This document shows positions 53,960-64,000 of a stretch of DNA of 64,000 bases, piece after piece (within the stretch, counting starts at the first letter, position 1; every line of letters starts with the position of its first letter). Position numbers and translations under genes: made by a program. The notes below the pieces were generated by a model, which was given only the letters and a program-made list of their open reading frames with translations, did not search any database and was not told the DNA's origin. This DNA is from Solenopsis invicta. Lineage: Eukaryota; Arthropoda; Insecta; Hymenoptera; Formicidae. Where the stretch lies: contig NC_052671.1 of the NCBI RefSeq assembly GCF_016802725.1, positions 18,459,231-18,523,230 on the forward strand. Reading direction: 5' to 3'.

Positions 53960-55380
53960 ATTAGACCTATCTTCATTGCATCTTACGTCTTGAAATTACT
54001 AGAAAAACTAATTCAAGTAAGGCTGGAAAGATTTATAGAACTAGATGCGATACTTCCAAAATGCTAATTTGATTTTAGAAGAGGAAAATTTTTCAACAAT
54101 TGCTTGGCTCTCGTAGATCTGAAGATTTATAGAGCTTTTTCGGAGAAAATGATTACTGCGGTTTTTTTTTCCTTAACATTAAAGCGACACATGATAATAT
54201 TAATCCCAGGATCTTTTTGGACAATATTGACGTTTTGAAAATCCAGGTAGGCTATAAAATGTTCAACAAAAATATCTGTAGTCATAGATCAGTCCGTTTC
54301 TACGAGGGCAGCAAATTTTATGGTAGAAGAGTAATACGAAAGGGTGTCGTTTGGGTGTCTTGTGCTTAGTTCCCTTTTATTTAACCCATTGAGGTTACAC
54401 TTCCAAATAATAACATAATGGTCCACTGGACTCCTCCCCTGCACATAATCAGTCATTTGCCAGCTTTTTGATATTTTGTCGCAAAAATTTTACTGGACAT
54501 ATTTTAAGGTCTGTTCTTTATTATCCAATAATTTTTTGTTATTAATTATTAACATAATTAAAAAATTTAAGTAAAAATGAAACTGCAAAATTTGACTTTT
54601 ATACAAAAATATTCATAAAATTTTTAATTCTTGAAATAATTCAACAAAAATTTAAAAGTATATTCTCAAGATAGTATACTTTTAGATACAAATTAGTTTT
54701 ATAAAAAGTTATTTGATTTTGAATGATTTGTGTATGTACTCTTAAAGTTAGCATGGGATCTTTTGGACCCTTAGTAACCTCAACGGGTTAATGTTTATGT
54801 CAAAGATGTCTTGAAAATTGTACCAATAAATTATAGAACAATTCAGTTTTCCGATAATGTTGCTCCCCATTGTTTAGATAAATCAGAAATTATAAATGGA
54901 ACATCTTAAACAAACCTTTATACAAATCAATTCATGGTTAAAATTTTTGGATCTAGAGATCTCTATCCCAAAATCTAAACTTTGTTTCTTCCACAGGAAA
55001 CGTAGCATCGATGTGCCTCAAAGTATTAAGGGAATCCTAAACACGGTCTTTCTTTATTGACAAAAAAACGATTCATTTTTGCATAAACCGTTCTTCTAAT
55101 TGCATTTACAGATTTCAAAATTCTTCTTCTCAATTAAAATGTAAACATCAATGTACCTCATAGTGATCCACTTTATGCCGAAAATATTAAATTTATATCT
55201 TTTTTTATCTATTATAATCTTAGCCCAACATCGCATCTAGAGCTATCAACGGGTGCTAATATTTCTTTCATACAAATATTTGACGGTCTTTTCTTACAAA
55301 ATAAGTGTACTATGAAGTACAGATTAGACGCCGGAACAACGTGGAATTTCCGAAATTTGGCTTAGAAGTCTAATATAAAA
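53960..55380 (+). pseudogene. non-LTR (LINE, Jockey/R1-like) reverse transcriptase relic
   Basis: Fragments in shifting frames: SYVLKLLEKLIQVRLERFI, FRRGKFFNNCLAL and IYRAFSEKMITAVFF (near 53,970-54,170). Then come GSKFYG-like and VLCLVPFYL-type remnants before the TTAA insertion at 54,381. After it follow NVYVKDVLKIVP, QFSDNVAPHCLDKSE (the position of the FADD-type catalytic motif, here Asp-Asn) and INSWLKFLDLEISIPKSKLC. This order is that of LINE reverse transcriptases copying RNA at the target site. It is inactive: stops, shifts, an altered catalytic pair and an insertion. Confidence 0.78.
54385..54787. mobile_element. piggyBac-like MITE with TTAA duplication
   Basis: CCCATTGAGGTTAC at the left and GTAACCTCAACGGG at the right are inverted with one mismatch. 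TTAA flanks both ends (54,381-54,384 and 54,788-54,791). A TTAA target with CCC...GGG ends is diagnostic of piggyBac-type transposition. It is 403 bp, with no coding, and interrupts the LINE reverse transcriptase. Confidence 0.88.
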
Positions 55381-55890
55381 AACTTTATGCGAAAATTTGT
55401 GAACACACGTACACCCAACGATTTTGATTCAGTCCATGGGAAAAGTTTTAAATCTGAGAAGTAGCTATCTTTCTACATACAGTTTATGATTAACGTAACG
55501 ACTAATAAACTCTAAGGTATATTCCGAACAGTGTTAGTTTGGCTTATTCTTTTTTCTAAAAGTTGGCAGTCATTTTACTAAACGGAGAAGTGTTCCGCAC
55601 TTATCATTTAACCTGCACACCTGCAAACATTGTAATAAATTGTAGACCCTGTGTTAAACTAGAAAAAAATGTTAAAAATATATTTTTTAGAGATATAAAA
55701 TAATAAAACTTAAATTTCTTGGTGCAAAAAGATATTAACAATTTAGCTTATAGTGATAAATATTGTAATAAATTATTACAAAAACAAAATTTTTTTCATA
55801 ATTTTTATCTTTTCAGATCCATTTGTTATAGTCAAGCTACAACTCGGCGCATGGCAACCGTAAACAGGTCATCATGCCCCGAATTAAAAC

Positions 55891-56022
55891 GGGAAGGTTC
55901 CATTTGCGCACAGTACTATTGCACACAAGCCACTCACAGCGCTTGAACAGAAGAATATCACTAGGTACTAGCCGCTGTAATTGGCTGTGTGCAATAGTAC
56001 TGTGCGCAAATGGAACCTTCCC
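55891..56022. mobile_element. 132-bp MITE with 8-bp target duplication
   Basis: GGGAAGGTTCCATTTGCGCA then CAGTACTATTGCACAC is mirrored at the right to GGAACCTTCCC. ATTAAAAC occurs exactly on both sides (55,883-55,890 and 56,023-56,030). The GGGAAGGT start is shared with the MITE at 59,342. Confidence 0.93.
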
Positions 56023-56046
56023 ATTAAAACACTTGCTATGCATTTT

Positions 56047-56519
56047 TGTAACACGATGAAACAATCAGAAAGCCCGAAAACCCGAAAACGGACATTGCCG
56101 AAATCGTGTCACAAGGACGCTAACCAAGCAGAAGTAATTACGCCAAGCAACGGCTTAGCGCAACCTTAATATGAGAAGACTGCCCGACAATCGAGCGTCA
56201 AAGTAGTGATAACCAAGTGTCTGAACGCTATACATCTATCCGTGCCATATATGAGAAGACGTCCATCACCTCGAGAGCTACACCTACGAACAACCAGTGA
56301 CTACTCTCCAGCCACGCCTACTAACGCATACCACCGCCTCACGCAGCACGTAATGTTATAACACGAATTAGCACTCGCGAGCGATATCAGGCTGTATCAG
56401 AATAAACATTTCTCTACACACAGACTCCGCCTGTCGTAAGTCTCTTTTTGCCGGCCCTTACCCCCCTCCCTGGCGTCAATCGGGCCTAGTTCCGATATTG
56501 TGCGATCAAAAGCACAACA
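56047..56519 (+). repeat. 5' LTR of a Ty3/gypsy element
   Basis: Begins TGTAACA and ends CACAACA. AATAAA at 56,401-56,406 would be the polyadenylation signal. It is followed directly by TTGGTGTCAGAAATGGG, a TGG-led primer-binding site as in gypsy-type elements. No 3' LTR lies in the window, so the left border rests on the TG...CA rule and the primer site. Confidence 0.65.
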
Positions 56520-56639
56520 TTGGTGTCAGAAATGGGATTACGACGTCAAAAGGGATGAACAAGGAACCCTTGCGGAAAAGTTATAACTAGAAAAAAGGAC
56601 AAGCCAGAGCGAAACATCTCTGCCAAGTCCCGAAAATGT

Positions 56640-56820
56640 CTGCCAACAAACCATAGAGCCACAAAGCCATCGAGCCACTAAGCCGCAGAGCCATCGAGCC
56701 ACAAGCCACAAAGCCATCGAGTCACAGACCTATCGAGCAACGAGTCACCGAGCCGGCAGCTGCCGAGCCACTAAGCCGTCGCCGCCAAAACGCTGAGTCA
56801 ACGAGCCAATGAGCTGCAGA
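56640..56820 (+). repeat. degenerate GAGCCAC/AAGCCATC leader repeat
   Basis: GAGCCATCGAGCCAC-type units recur about every 8-9 bp in the gypsy leader, between the primer-binding site and gag. Confidence 0.8.
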
Positions 56821-56909
56821 ATCGACAAGGGCAGCGCTGACCTACTGCCTTGCCGATAAGCCGAGCATTAGTCGCACTGTAAATCACTATCACTCTTCTT
56901 TTCTCGCAC

Positions 56910-58755
56910 ATGTCAGATGAGAAAAACGATTCACTGACCGCGAGAGGATACAAACTATCCAACTCACCTATCGCAAATGGAGTAGAGGAAAACGCGCCTA
57001 GACAAACGCACCGCGACGCAAATAAAGCGCTAACCGACTCCGTCAAGTACGATTCGACCAGCGTGATTACTGAACGCCACTTTAAAATCCGATTTGCTCG
57101 ACTTCAGCCTAATGGACAACGACAATACTAATGCGACGGAAACAGAACTACCGTTCAATGCCAACTTCACGCTTCCCCATCGGAACGACCGCAAGACCGA
57201 GTAATCCTAGTCCGTCTAACGCCGCAACAACTCGTGAAACGCAACAAATGCAGGATCTCCTGGCTGTCGACCCAGAGAAAAACTTGACACTACGAGATGT
57301 CATGCGCGAGATACGAAGATTACAAACACGGATAGATAAAAATGAGCTCAAGCTCGCATTCCGCAAAATACTACGGCCCGCTGATTAAGCTTCCACAAAC
57401 ACGCATTCGATATTACGCACAACCGGTATTTGCAGAATATAAGGAACCAACGAGGGTCCACGGTCACCTTTTTGCTGCTTAAAGACCCTAGAAACATGAT
57501 ACCCGAGATAGACGGTACCAAACAAAATTGCGTAAACAAGTTTATAAACGCAAGTACTTACGCCATAAAAAATATACATCCCGCAGAGGAGCATACGTTA
57601 CTGGAAATTATTTTGTGCACCAAGTTTAAAAACAAAACAATGACCGACTTTCAAACGCGCGAAATTCATAGCTTTGATCAACTTAAACAAGAACTCGAGC
57701 AAGAATACCTCCAAAAACAAAGTACAGCCCACCTTCAAATAGAATTTAACGGACGGGATCCGATAGCGCACGGTGCGATAGCCCACCAACCAATCATCTT
57801 GATTTATCTAACCCAACCAATGGAAAAACTCTAGGCATCGGTTGCTGTGAGTAGTCGGCGGGTCCCGATAGCGCACATCCCAAAAGCACACAAACCACTT
57901 ACAATGGCAGATGCCTAGAGATTTTCTGTAGGTTGGGTTAGATAAGTCAAGATGATTGGTTGGTGGGCTATCGGGATGTGCGCTATCGGAACCCTCCCGT
58001 GAGTGGTGGTGCGCTATCGGTCCCGTGTGCTATTGGGATCCGCCCGAATTCAACTCGTTAAAACAATGACACAATGAAAGCGCCCAAGATTTTGGCCGTT
58101 GCGTGGATCAATTAGCAATGGAGCTATTCGAATCCATGGAAAAAAGGGAAAGATCACTCCGCGGAGCAAAAACAGGCGATACTAGAAAATATCAAAGAGC
58201 TGACCTTATGCAAACAGGGCTACACAAGGACATCAAGTTACTCGTGCGCTCCCAACGCTATACATCCTTGGCAGGGGCAATAACAGGCGCCATAGCAGAG
58301 GAAAAAGTTAAAGGGCCCAACAATCACTATAACTCGTTTACAAGAAAAAATAAATACGAGCCGCCGAAACGAACCTCTTATCAGCCCGTGATACAATGTA
58401 AAAAATGTAGAAAAATAGGCATTACGGCCAAGACTACCGAAGCAGTCGCTACGCAAATCGTTTCTCCTTGCCAAAACCAAAAGGACGCCCGCGAGAGAAC
58501 ACAGTGGAGAAATACTGCAATCACTGCAGAAAACGAGGTCATACCAGACAAGAATGTTGGTCTTTAAATGGCCAACTCGAAAAGGTAGAGAACTTCTCAT
58601 GCTCAGCCCAAACGGGAAAAAACGCAAGAGAAAATAAGAGAGAGAATAATCAAGAAAAACGGCGAGCGATAAAAGCCGCCGATGCGCTAAGTAGCGAAGA
58701 CGAGGAAAGAGACGAAAATCCGCAGCATAAGCGGACTGCGCTTCTTACCGCATAG
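56910..58755 (+). pseudogene. gypsy gag pseudogene
   Basis: The ATG at 56,910 opens MSDEKNDSLT; a second candidate start gives MDNDNTNATETELPF near 57,108. Capsid-like sequence follows around 57,430-57,750 (SKN-less frame with FLLLKDPRNMIPEIDGTKQN and a LKQELEQEYLQ helix). It is cut by a MITE and resumes near 58,047-58,420 (DQLAMELFESMEKRER). The nucleocapsid has two Cys-His knuckles: CKKCRKIG, frame-shifted before its His, near 58,397, and the intact CNHCRKRGHTRQEC at 58,516-58,557. Gag would package the RNA. Several frame changes are visible. Confidence 0.85.
57751..58046. mobile_element. 296-bp MITE (palindromic dimer) in gag
   Basis: GGACGGGATCCGATAGCGCA at the left and GTGCTATTGGGATCCGCCCG at the right. 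The flanks AATTTAAC and AATTCAAC form an 8-bp duplication with one mismatch. The middle contains two mirrored units (ACCAACCAATCATCTTGA and TCAAGATGATTGGTTGGT), so it is a head-to-head dimer of the family at 19,026. Confidence 0.9.
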
Positions 58756-58789
58756 CGCACTTCCGCTCGCGACGCACCGAGAACGGGCT

Positions 58790-61556
58790 GGACCTAATCT
58801 CATTACCTGTACAAAAAACCGCACGGAACAAAATCAAATTTTTATTTGATACCAGGGCGACAATTTCATTATTTAAGCTGAAAACTCTGACCGATGAAAT
58901 GGAGATAATTGAAAAAGAAATTTAACTTACCGGAATATCGAGTCACTCTATTACCACGATTGAAAAAGCGTACATTTATATTATAGTAGATAATAAACTC
59001 AAAAAACACCTTGTCTATGTTACTTGAGATAATCTGCCGTTTGTCTATGAAGGCATCTTCGGAGTCGACTTCATCCGAAAAAATAAAGCAACGTGCAACT
59101 ATGACACGAAACAGGTAATAATAGGCGATACGCGGTGTAAACTATACCCATACAAGAAAGTAACATTAAGACCGTGCAGCAAAACATTGGTCCAAATAAT
59201 TACGAATACTAACCAAATGGGGATAACAAAGAAAGAAGAGACCGCGCCAGAAGTGTATATAGGTGAATGCTTCATAACCCCACACAACTATACGGGCGTA
59301 ATAAGCATGATAAACATAACAGACGTGCCGGTAGAAATAACGGGAAGGTCCCAGATGCGCACAAACCCAATTGGACACCACCAATTATAGCGGCCGATGC
59401 CTAGAGTATTTCCGTTGGTTGGGTTAGATTAGATTACGTGATTGGTGGTGTCCGATCGGGTCTGTGCGCATCCGGGACCCTCCCGAGATAACGACGCCGC
59501 ACGCAATACTTGATACAATCGAGAAAAAAGACAGCGAAGAAATAAACGCCGTGCACCAGCAAGAAAAAGAAAACGTTTTATCACAAAAAGAAAGACAAGA
59601 TAGATTATGACAATTACTGCGTACAGAACACTTAAATGCGGAAGAACGAAAAACTCTAACAGAAATTTGTAAGGAATTTTCCGACATTTTTTTCCTTGAA
59701 GGGGACACACTCTCGTGTACCCCAGCCGTGACGCACGAGATAAATACGCGAGTAGATAGCGCACCCGTAAACATAAGACCATAGCGCCTGCCGGAGAAAC
59801 ATAAAACCGAAATAGAAAAAATAAGTAAAAAGAAAAAATGCTGAGAAATAGAATTATTCGACCAAGTGCAAGTCAGTGGAGCGCGCCGACATTAGTGATG
59901 CCCAAAAAAGCCGACGCGTCCAGTAAACAAAAAATGAGAATTGTAATAGAATTCAGAAGATTAAACAATCTAACCATAGGCAATTCATTCCCACTATCAA
60001 ACATAACGGACATATTGGACCAACTAGAAAGTACTTCACAACGCTAGACTTAGCGTCAGGGTATTACCAAATATCCATGGTGGAAAAAAATAAAGGAAAA
60101 ACAACATTTTCTACACCATACGGGCATTATGAGTATAACAGAATGCCATTCGGATTGAAAAACGCACCGGCAACATTCCAGCGACTAATGAACGCGGTGC
60201 TCGCAGGCGTTCAGGGTATCAGATGTCTTGTATATTTAGATGATATCGTCATATACGGACCAAGCCTATAGGAACATAATCGCCGCCTTACAGAAATATT
60301 CCAACGATTAAAACAACATAACTTAAAACTCTAGATAGACAAATGTGAATTCCTAAGAAAAAAAGTTAACTATTTAGGGCACGTAATTACAGAGGAAGAA
60401 ATAAGACCAGTCCCGAATAAAATTACGGCAGTAAAAAATTTTTCAACGCCGAATAAAATCAAAGACATTCAAGCATTCTTAGGCCTGGTGGGATACTATA
60501 GGAGATTTATAGAAAACTTTTTGAAAATAGCGAAACCATTAATCATGTTAACACAAAAAGATAAAAAATTCGCGTGGACAGTAACGCAACAGCACGCGTT
60601 TGAGTAGCTAAAAGAAAAGGTGACGACAGCAACAGTGTTAAATTACCCGAACTTTAAAGAGACATTTATAGTGACGACCGACGCATTTGACTATGACGCT
60701 CCTATGCGATAGGAGCTATACTGTAGCAAAGGCCGATAGGACAAGATCACTCAATAGCATACGCTAGCCAAATCTTAGGCAAAGCGAAACAGAACTATAA
60801 TACAACAGAAAAAGAACTACTAGCCATCGTATGGGCAGTAAAATACTTTCAACCATATCTATATGGAACTCACTTTAAAATCATTACAGACCACAAACCG
60901 TTCACATGACTGTTCAGTGTAAATGACCCAGACTCACGATTAATATGGTGGACACGCAAATTAGAAGAATACGACTATGAGATCATCCACCGAGCCGGAA
61001 AAAGAAACACAAATGCCGATGCTCTGAGCAGAAACCTGAGAACAAGTCAAGTAAACAGCATCAAGCAGAAAGAAAAAGAATACACCCAAGAAGAAAAGAA
61101 GCAGCTTCTATACGAATATCACGATGCCCCCACAGGAAGGCACCAACGGTAGAACGCACCGTAAACCGTCGAAAAATAGAACATAAATAGAAAGACATGG
61201 CAAAAGTAGAAAATTACGTAGAAAATTACATCATAAAATACGAAAAATGCCAAAAGAATAAATTATCAAGAAAACAAAAAGCGTCGCTGATAATTACAAA
61301 CACGCCGGAAAAACCATTTTAAAAGTAGAGTTTCTCTAGATATAGTAGGAACGCTAACAATGACAATCTCAGGCAACCTATTAAAATTTCAAGATAACTT
61401 AACAAAATTCGAGAAAGGTTTACCAATACCTATTCAAGAAGCGGCAACAATCGCAAAAAAATTTACGACGAAAATAATACTAGAATATGGAATACCGGAG
61501 ATAGTACTCACAGACCAAGGAAAAAATTTCATAAGCGATTTATTTAACCCTTAAAC
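58790..61556 (+). pseudogene. gypsy pol pseudogene (PR-RT-RH-IN)
   Basis: Protease: FLFDTRATISLF near 58,840, where the catalytic Asp-Thr-Gly reads Asp-Thr-Arg. Reverse transcriptase: LDLASGYYQI, MPFGLKNAPATFQR and the catalytic YLDDIVIYG (60,232-60,258), then FLGLVGYYRRFI. RNase H: TTDAFDYDA, NTTEKELLAIVWAVK and RAGKRNTNADALSRN. Integrase: YEKCQKNKLSRKQK from the zinc-binding end, then EYGIPEIVLTDQGKNF with a core Asp. Stops occur throughout, a MITE separates PR from RT, and the integrase is cut at 61,547. Confidence 0.92.
59342..59484. mobile_element. 143-bp MITE between protease and RT
   Basis: GGGAAGGTCCCAGATGCGCA at the left, TGCGCATCCGGGACCCTCCC at the right. The flanks GAAATAAC and GAGATAAC form an 8-bp duplication with one mismatch. 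The centre (GCCGATGCCTAGAGT, CCGTTGGTTGGGTTAGAT) is shared with 19,026-19,170 and 57,751-58,046. Confidence 0.92.
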
Positions 61557-61800
61557 ACGTAAGTGGGTCGGAGAGACCCCATATGATGTTTTGAACGCTT
61601 GCTGTGTAAAGACAGAATGAGATAGGATGTTCAGACCAGGGGGTAAAAAAAGTTTGAAATCTCCTCTTTCAATTGATATAGTTGATCAACTTTTTTGGTC
61701 AACTAGAATGGAAACGGCACGGCAGTAAAGTTTTGTTAGGGTCAATGCGACCCATATAATATATGAGTGAAACTTTTTGTGAATAATTTTATAAAATTAA
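61548..61800. mobile_element. probable piggyBac-like end
   Basis: TTAA (61,544-61,547) is followed by CCCTTAAACACGTAAGTGGG and TCGGAGAGACCCCATATGATG; a related GGGTCAATGCGACCCATATA occurs at 61,739-61,758. The CCC start at a TTAA fits piggyBac-type insertion, but I cannot find the second end or the rest of the gypsy integrase beyond it. Confidence 0.5.
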
Positions 61801-62149
61801 TCTGATAAAATCTTATAAAAATTTTCCGGATAAAACGTGTTCGAATAGGTCTTTTAACTATATTACTCTGTCTAAAGTTAAAATACTATATAGTGCAATA
61901 GAAAAGAGACTTTTTAAGCGCGCCCTGCGTAAAGCGGACGAGTCTAATACGCAGCGCTGTGAAGAAAGGGAGCTTCTAGGCTGGGCTTTCGTGCAACGCT
62001 GTGGAGTGGGGGAAGTCCCCGTACGATCTCGAAAGACGTGCAGTGCAAAATTTCACAGTCAGTAACTGAGAGTCGTTCGACGATCTTGAGAGACGTGCTG
62101 TGCATTTTGGAAAGAGAGCTGTTGTTATTTTGGAAACTTATTACGGTAT

Positions 62150-63660
62150 GCGTGCGTTCGTGTGCATGCGTACGTGTATGTGCATGCATGCGTACACGCA
62201 CCAGCATAAATGGTGTCTCTCCGCGCTGACGCTCGGCTGCCGTACACACGCGAGCTACGCGAGGCGCGCACGTACGTGTTTCGTGGCAGCGCAGCGGAGG
62301 TCGGGATGCCGGCAGAAAGTAGTGGGGGGCGTTTCGATACCGCATCTTCCTCGCTCGACAATGGATCGAGAGAGAAGACACGGAATCGCGGCGCTCGAGA
62401 AACTGACAGAAATGGTATCCCTTGCGCCTATACGGCTGGTATACGAGATACCGCGGTTCGTCGCGCGCTGTTGTAATTTTTACTTGCATAAAGAAATTTA
62501 CTCGGATACGAATATTTGTTTGAAAAATAATGTAAGTAGAATTACGATTTTTAATAATAAATTAAAATTATGTCATCACGGCAATACAGCACTTATACGA
62601 AGAAAAAAATTTTCTTCATCTAAGCAAATTATGTTAGTTTAAGATTATAAATTCTTCCAAGAAGATTTTATATTGTTGCTTATATATGAAACAATGAATT
62701 GTTGAATTGACATTTAATTTTTTTCTGTACAATAATAAATTAAAATTATGTCATCACGGCAATATATTTTAGCTTCAATTTGTAGGACTATTACTTTACG
62801 TAGAGACATAATTTTAATTAATTAATGAATGTAAATCTCTTTACTTACTTATTAAAATAATCTGTATTAGAAAATAATTTTAATTCGATTAATTTATAGA
62901 TATGTTAACATTATCGGGCAAGCCAGTTTACTTTGTAATTGAGGTAAAACAATACTCGGAGAAGTGACAGACTTCTTTATATTTTGACGTTACAAATTAC
63001 TGTACAAAATTTAAGAAAAATCAGACGTTCATTTGGCTCCTCTCTCAGAGTATTGTTTTACGCCAATTACAAAGTAAACTAGCTTGCCCGATAATGTCTA
63101 TAAATTAATCAAATGGTTAATTTAATTCATTGTTTCATATATAAGCAACAATATAAAATCTTCTTGGAAGAATTTATAATCTTAAACTAACATAATTTGC
63201 TTAGATGAAGAAAATTTTTCTCTTCATGTAAGTGCTGTATTGCCGTGATGACATAATTTTAATTTATTATTAAAAATCGTAATTCTATTAACATTATTTT
63301 TCAAACGAATATTCGTATCCGAGTAAATTTCTTTATACAATTAAAAATTACAACAGTGCGCGACGACCCGCGGTATCCCGTATACCGGCCGTATAGGCGC
63401 AAGGGATACCATTTCTGTCAGTTTCTCGAGCGCCGCGATTCCGTGTCTTCTCTCTCGATCCATTGTCGAGCGAGGAAGATGCGGTATCGAAACGCCCCCC
63501 ACTACTTTCTGCCAGCACCCCAACCTCCGCCGCGCTGCCACGAAACACGTACGTGCGCGCCTCGCGTAGCTCGCATGTGTGCGGCAGCCGAGCGTCACGC
63601 GGAGAGACACCATTTATGCCGGTGCGTGTACGTGCGTGCGTATGTATATAAATTAATATA
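62150..63660. repeat. foldback structure, arms ~540 bp
   Basis: The left arm (62,150-62,690) mirrors the right arm (63,118-63,660). Shared blocks: CATAAATGGTGTCTCTCCGC, CGTACGTGTTTCGTGGCAGC, AGAAAGTAGTGGGGGGCG, ATGGATCGAGAGAGAAGACA, TAATTTTTA...TAAAGAAATTTACTCGG and AAAATCTTCTTGGAAGAA with orientation reversed. Long open frames on both strands across the GC-rich part mirror each other and have no recognisable domain. A piece with ATTATGTCATCACGGCAATA is duplicated at 62,565 and 62,744. Confidence 0.88.
62909..63096. mobile_element. 188-bp MITE in the foldback loop
   Basis: CATTATCGGGCAAGCCAGTT, CTTTGTAATTG and AAAACAATACTC at the left mirror GAGTATTGTTTT, CAATTACAAAG and AACTAGCTTGCCCGATAATG at the right. 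The arms are about 49 bp. Confidence 0.85.
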
Positions 63661-64000
63661 TCGTGTATGTGCTTGAGTACGAGCGTGTGCATGCATGCGT
63701 CCGTGTGCATGCGTACATGCGTGTACACACATGTGTATGTGTGCATGCATGCGTGCGTGTGCATGCGTACGTGTATGTGCATGCATGCGTACGTGCGTGC
63801 GTATGTGTGCATGCGTACGTGAGTGCGCGCGTGTCATGCATACGTGTGTGTGCATGCGTACGTGCGTGCGTGCGTGTGCATGCATGCATGAGTATATGCG
63901 TGCGCGCGTGTACATGCATGCATGCGTGTGCATGCATGCATGAATATATGCGTGCGCGCGTGTACATGTGTGGGCGCGTGTACATGCGTGCGCGCGTGTT
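63661..64000. repeat. TGCATGCG/TACGTGCG satellite-like tract
   Basis: GTGCATGCATGCGTGC, GCGTACGTG and TGTACATGCATGC recur to the window edge. A shorter relative is at 62,150-62,200. Overlapping frames with Cys or His-Thr repeats are artefacts. The tract continues beyond the window. Confidence 0.93.

Larger units (their letters stand above)
56047..61547 (+). mobile_element. Ty3/gypsy retrotransposon, decayed and 3'-truncated
   Basis: LTR, leader, gag with zinc knuckles, protease, reverse transcriptase, RNase H and integrase follow in standard gypsy order. Two MITEs of one family are inserted (57,751-58,046 and 59,342-59,484). Homology stops inside the integrase core at a TTAA (61,544-61,547). 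Numerous stops and frameshifts make it inactive. It copied itself through an RNA intermediate in its active past. Confidence 0.92.

Noticed and set aside
62100..62642. 180-codon frames on both strands, duplicated near 63,350
   Set aside because: Located in mirrored foldback arms, overlapping on opposite strands, no motif; likely not coding.

Overview
This is a piece of animal nuclear genome, almost certainly an insect and most likely a hymenopteran such as an ant. That identification is inference from AT-rich DNA, many microsatellites and the mix of transposon families; no host gene is present to fix the species. I recognise no conserved cellular gene, rRNA or functional tRNA. The window is close to pure transposable-element sediment, much of it nested several layers deep. 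The only long intact reading frame is an unrecognised 1,444-residue protein at 46,908-51,242.

Layout. 1-2,984: unassigned DNA with a GATAGCGCAC minisatellite and an old DD41D-element fragment. 3,056-6,311: a decayed DD34D mariner split by element 'a' (3,199-5,175), itself hit by an 8-bp-TSD MITE. 6,363-8,227: a GC-rich candidate solo LTR between TA microsatellites. 9,111-10,135: long-inverted-repeat element 'g'. 10,171-19,020: a P-like (THAP) transposon interrupted by a DD41D element, element 'b' and a second mariner, followed by an internally deleted P-like derivative. 20,335-23,278: another DD41D element. 23,876-33,019: a four-layer nest whose core is a giant palindromic DD41D transposon (24,385-32,765) with arms of about 2.3 kb; its left arm carries element 'c' and a mariner. 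33,149-43,772: more elements of the same CCC...GGG group, a CACTA/TNP2-like transposase relic and two long hairpins. 43,906-46,490: a Tc5-like element. 46,908-52,119: the large ORF and a small ORF downstream. 53,960-55,380: a LINE reverse-transcriptase relic split by a TTAA-flanked MITE. 56,047-61,547: a decayed Ty3/gypsy element carrying two related MITEs and ending abruptly at another TTAA junction. 62,150-64,000: a foldback structure running into TGCATG-rich satellite.

The strongest unifying observation is a group of nonautonomous elements (a, b, c, g, and with less complete ends h and others at 33.1 and 34.4 kb). They begin CCC and end GGG. In the four with both ends intact the insertion is flanked by a 2-bp duplication (GC, TA, CT, TT). 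The arms of each consist of its own short motif reiterated in both orientations, and several share a conserved core of about 500 bp. A relic of a TNP2-like (CACTA/EnSpm) transposase sits between arrays of the same style at 36,989-41,293. I infer that it represents the autonomous partner, because subterminal reiterated motifs are a known hallmark of CACTA elements.

The second strong observation is the DD41D mariner-related group. Three transposase copies each retain an almost complete frame with exactly one in-frame stop. Two of them carry the same 40/41-bp minisatellite immediately downstream of the gene.
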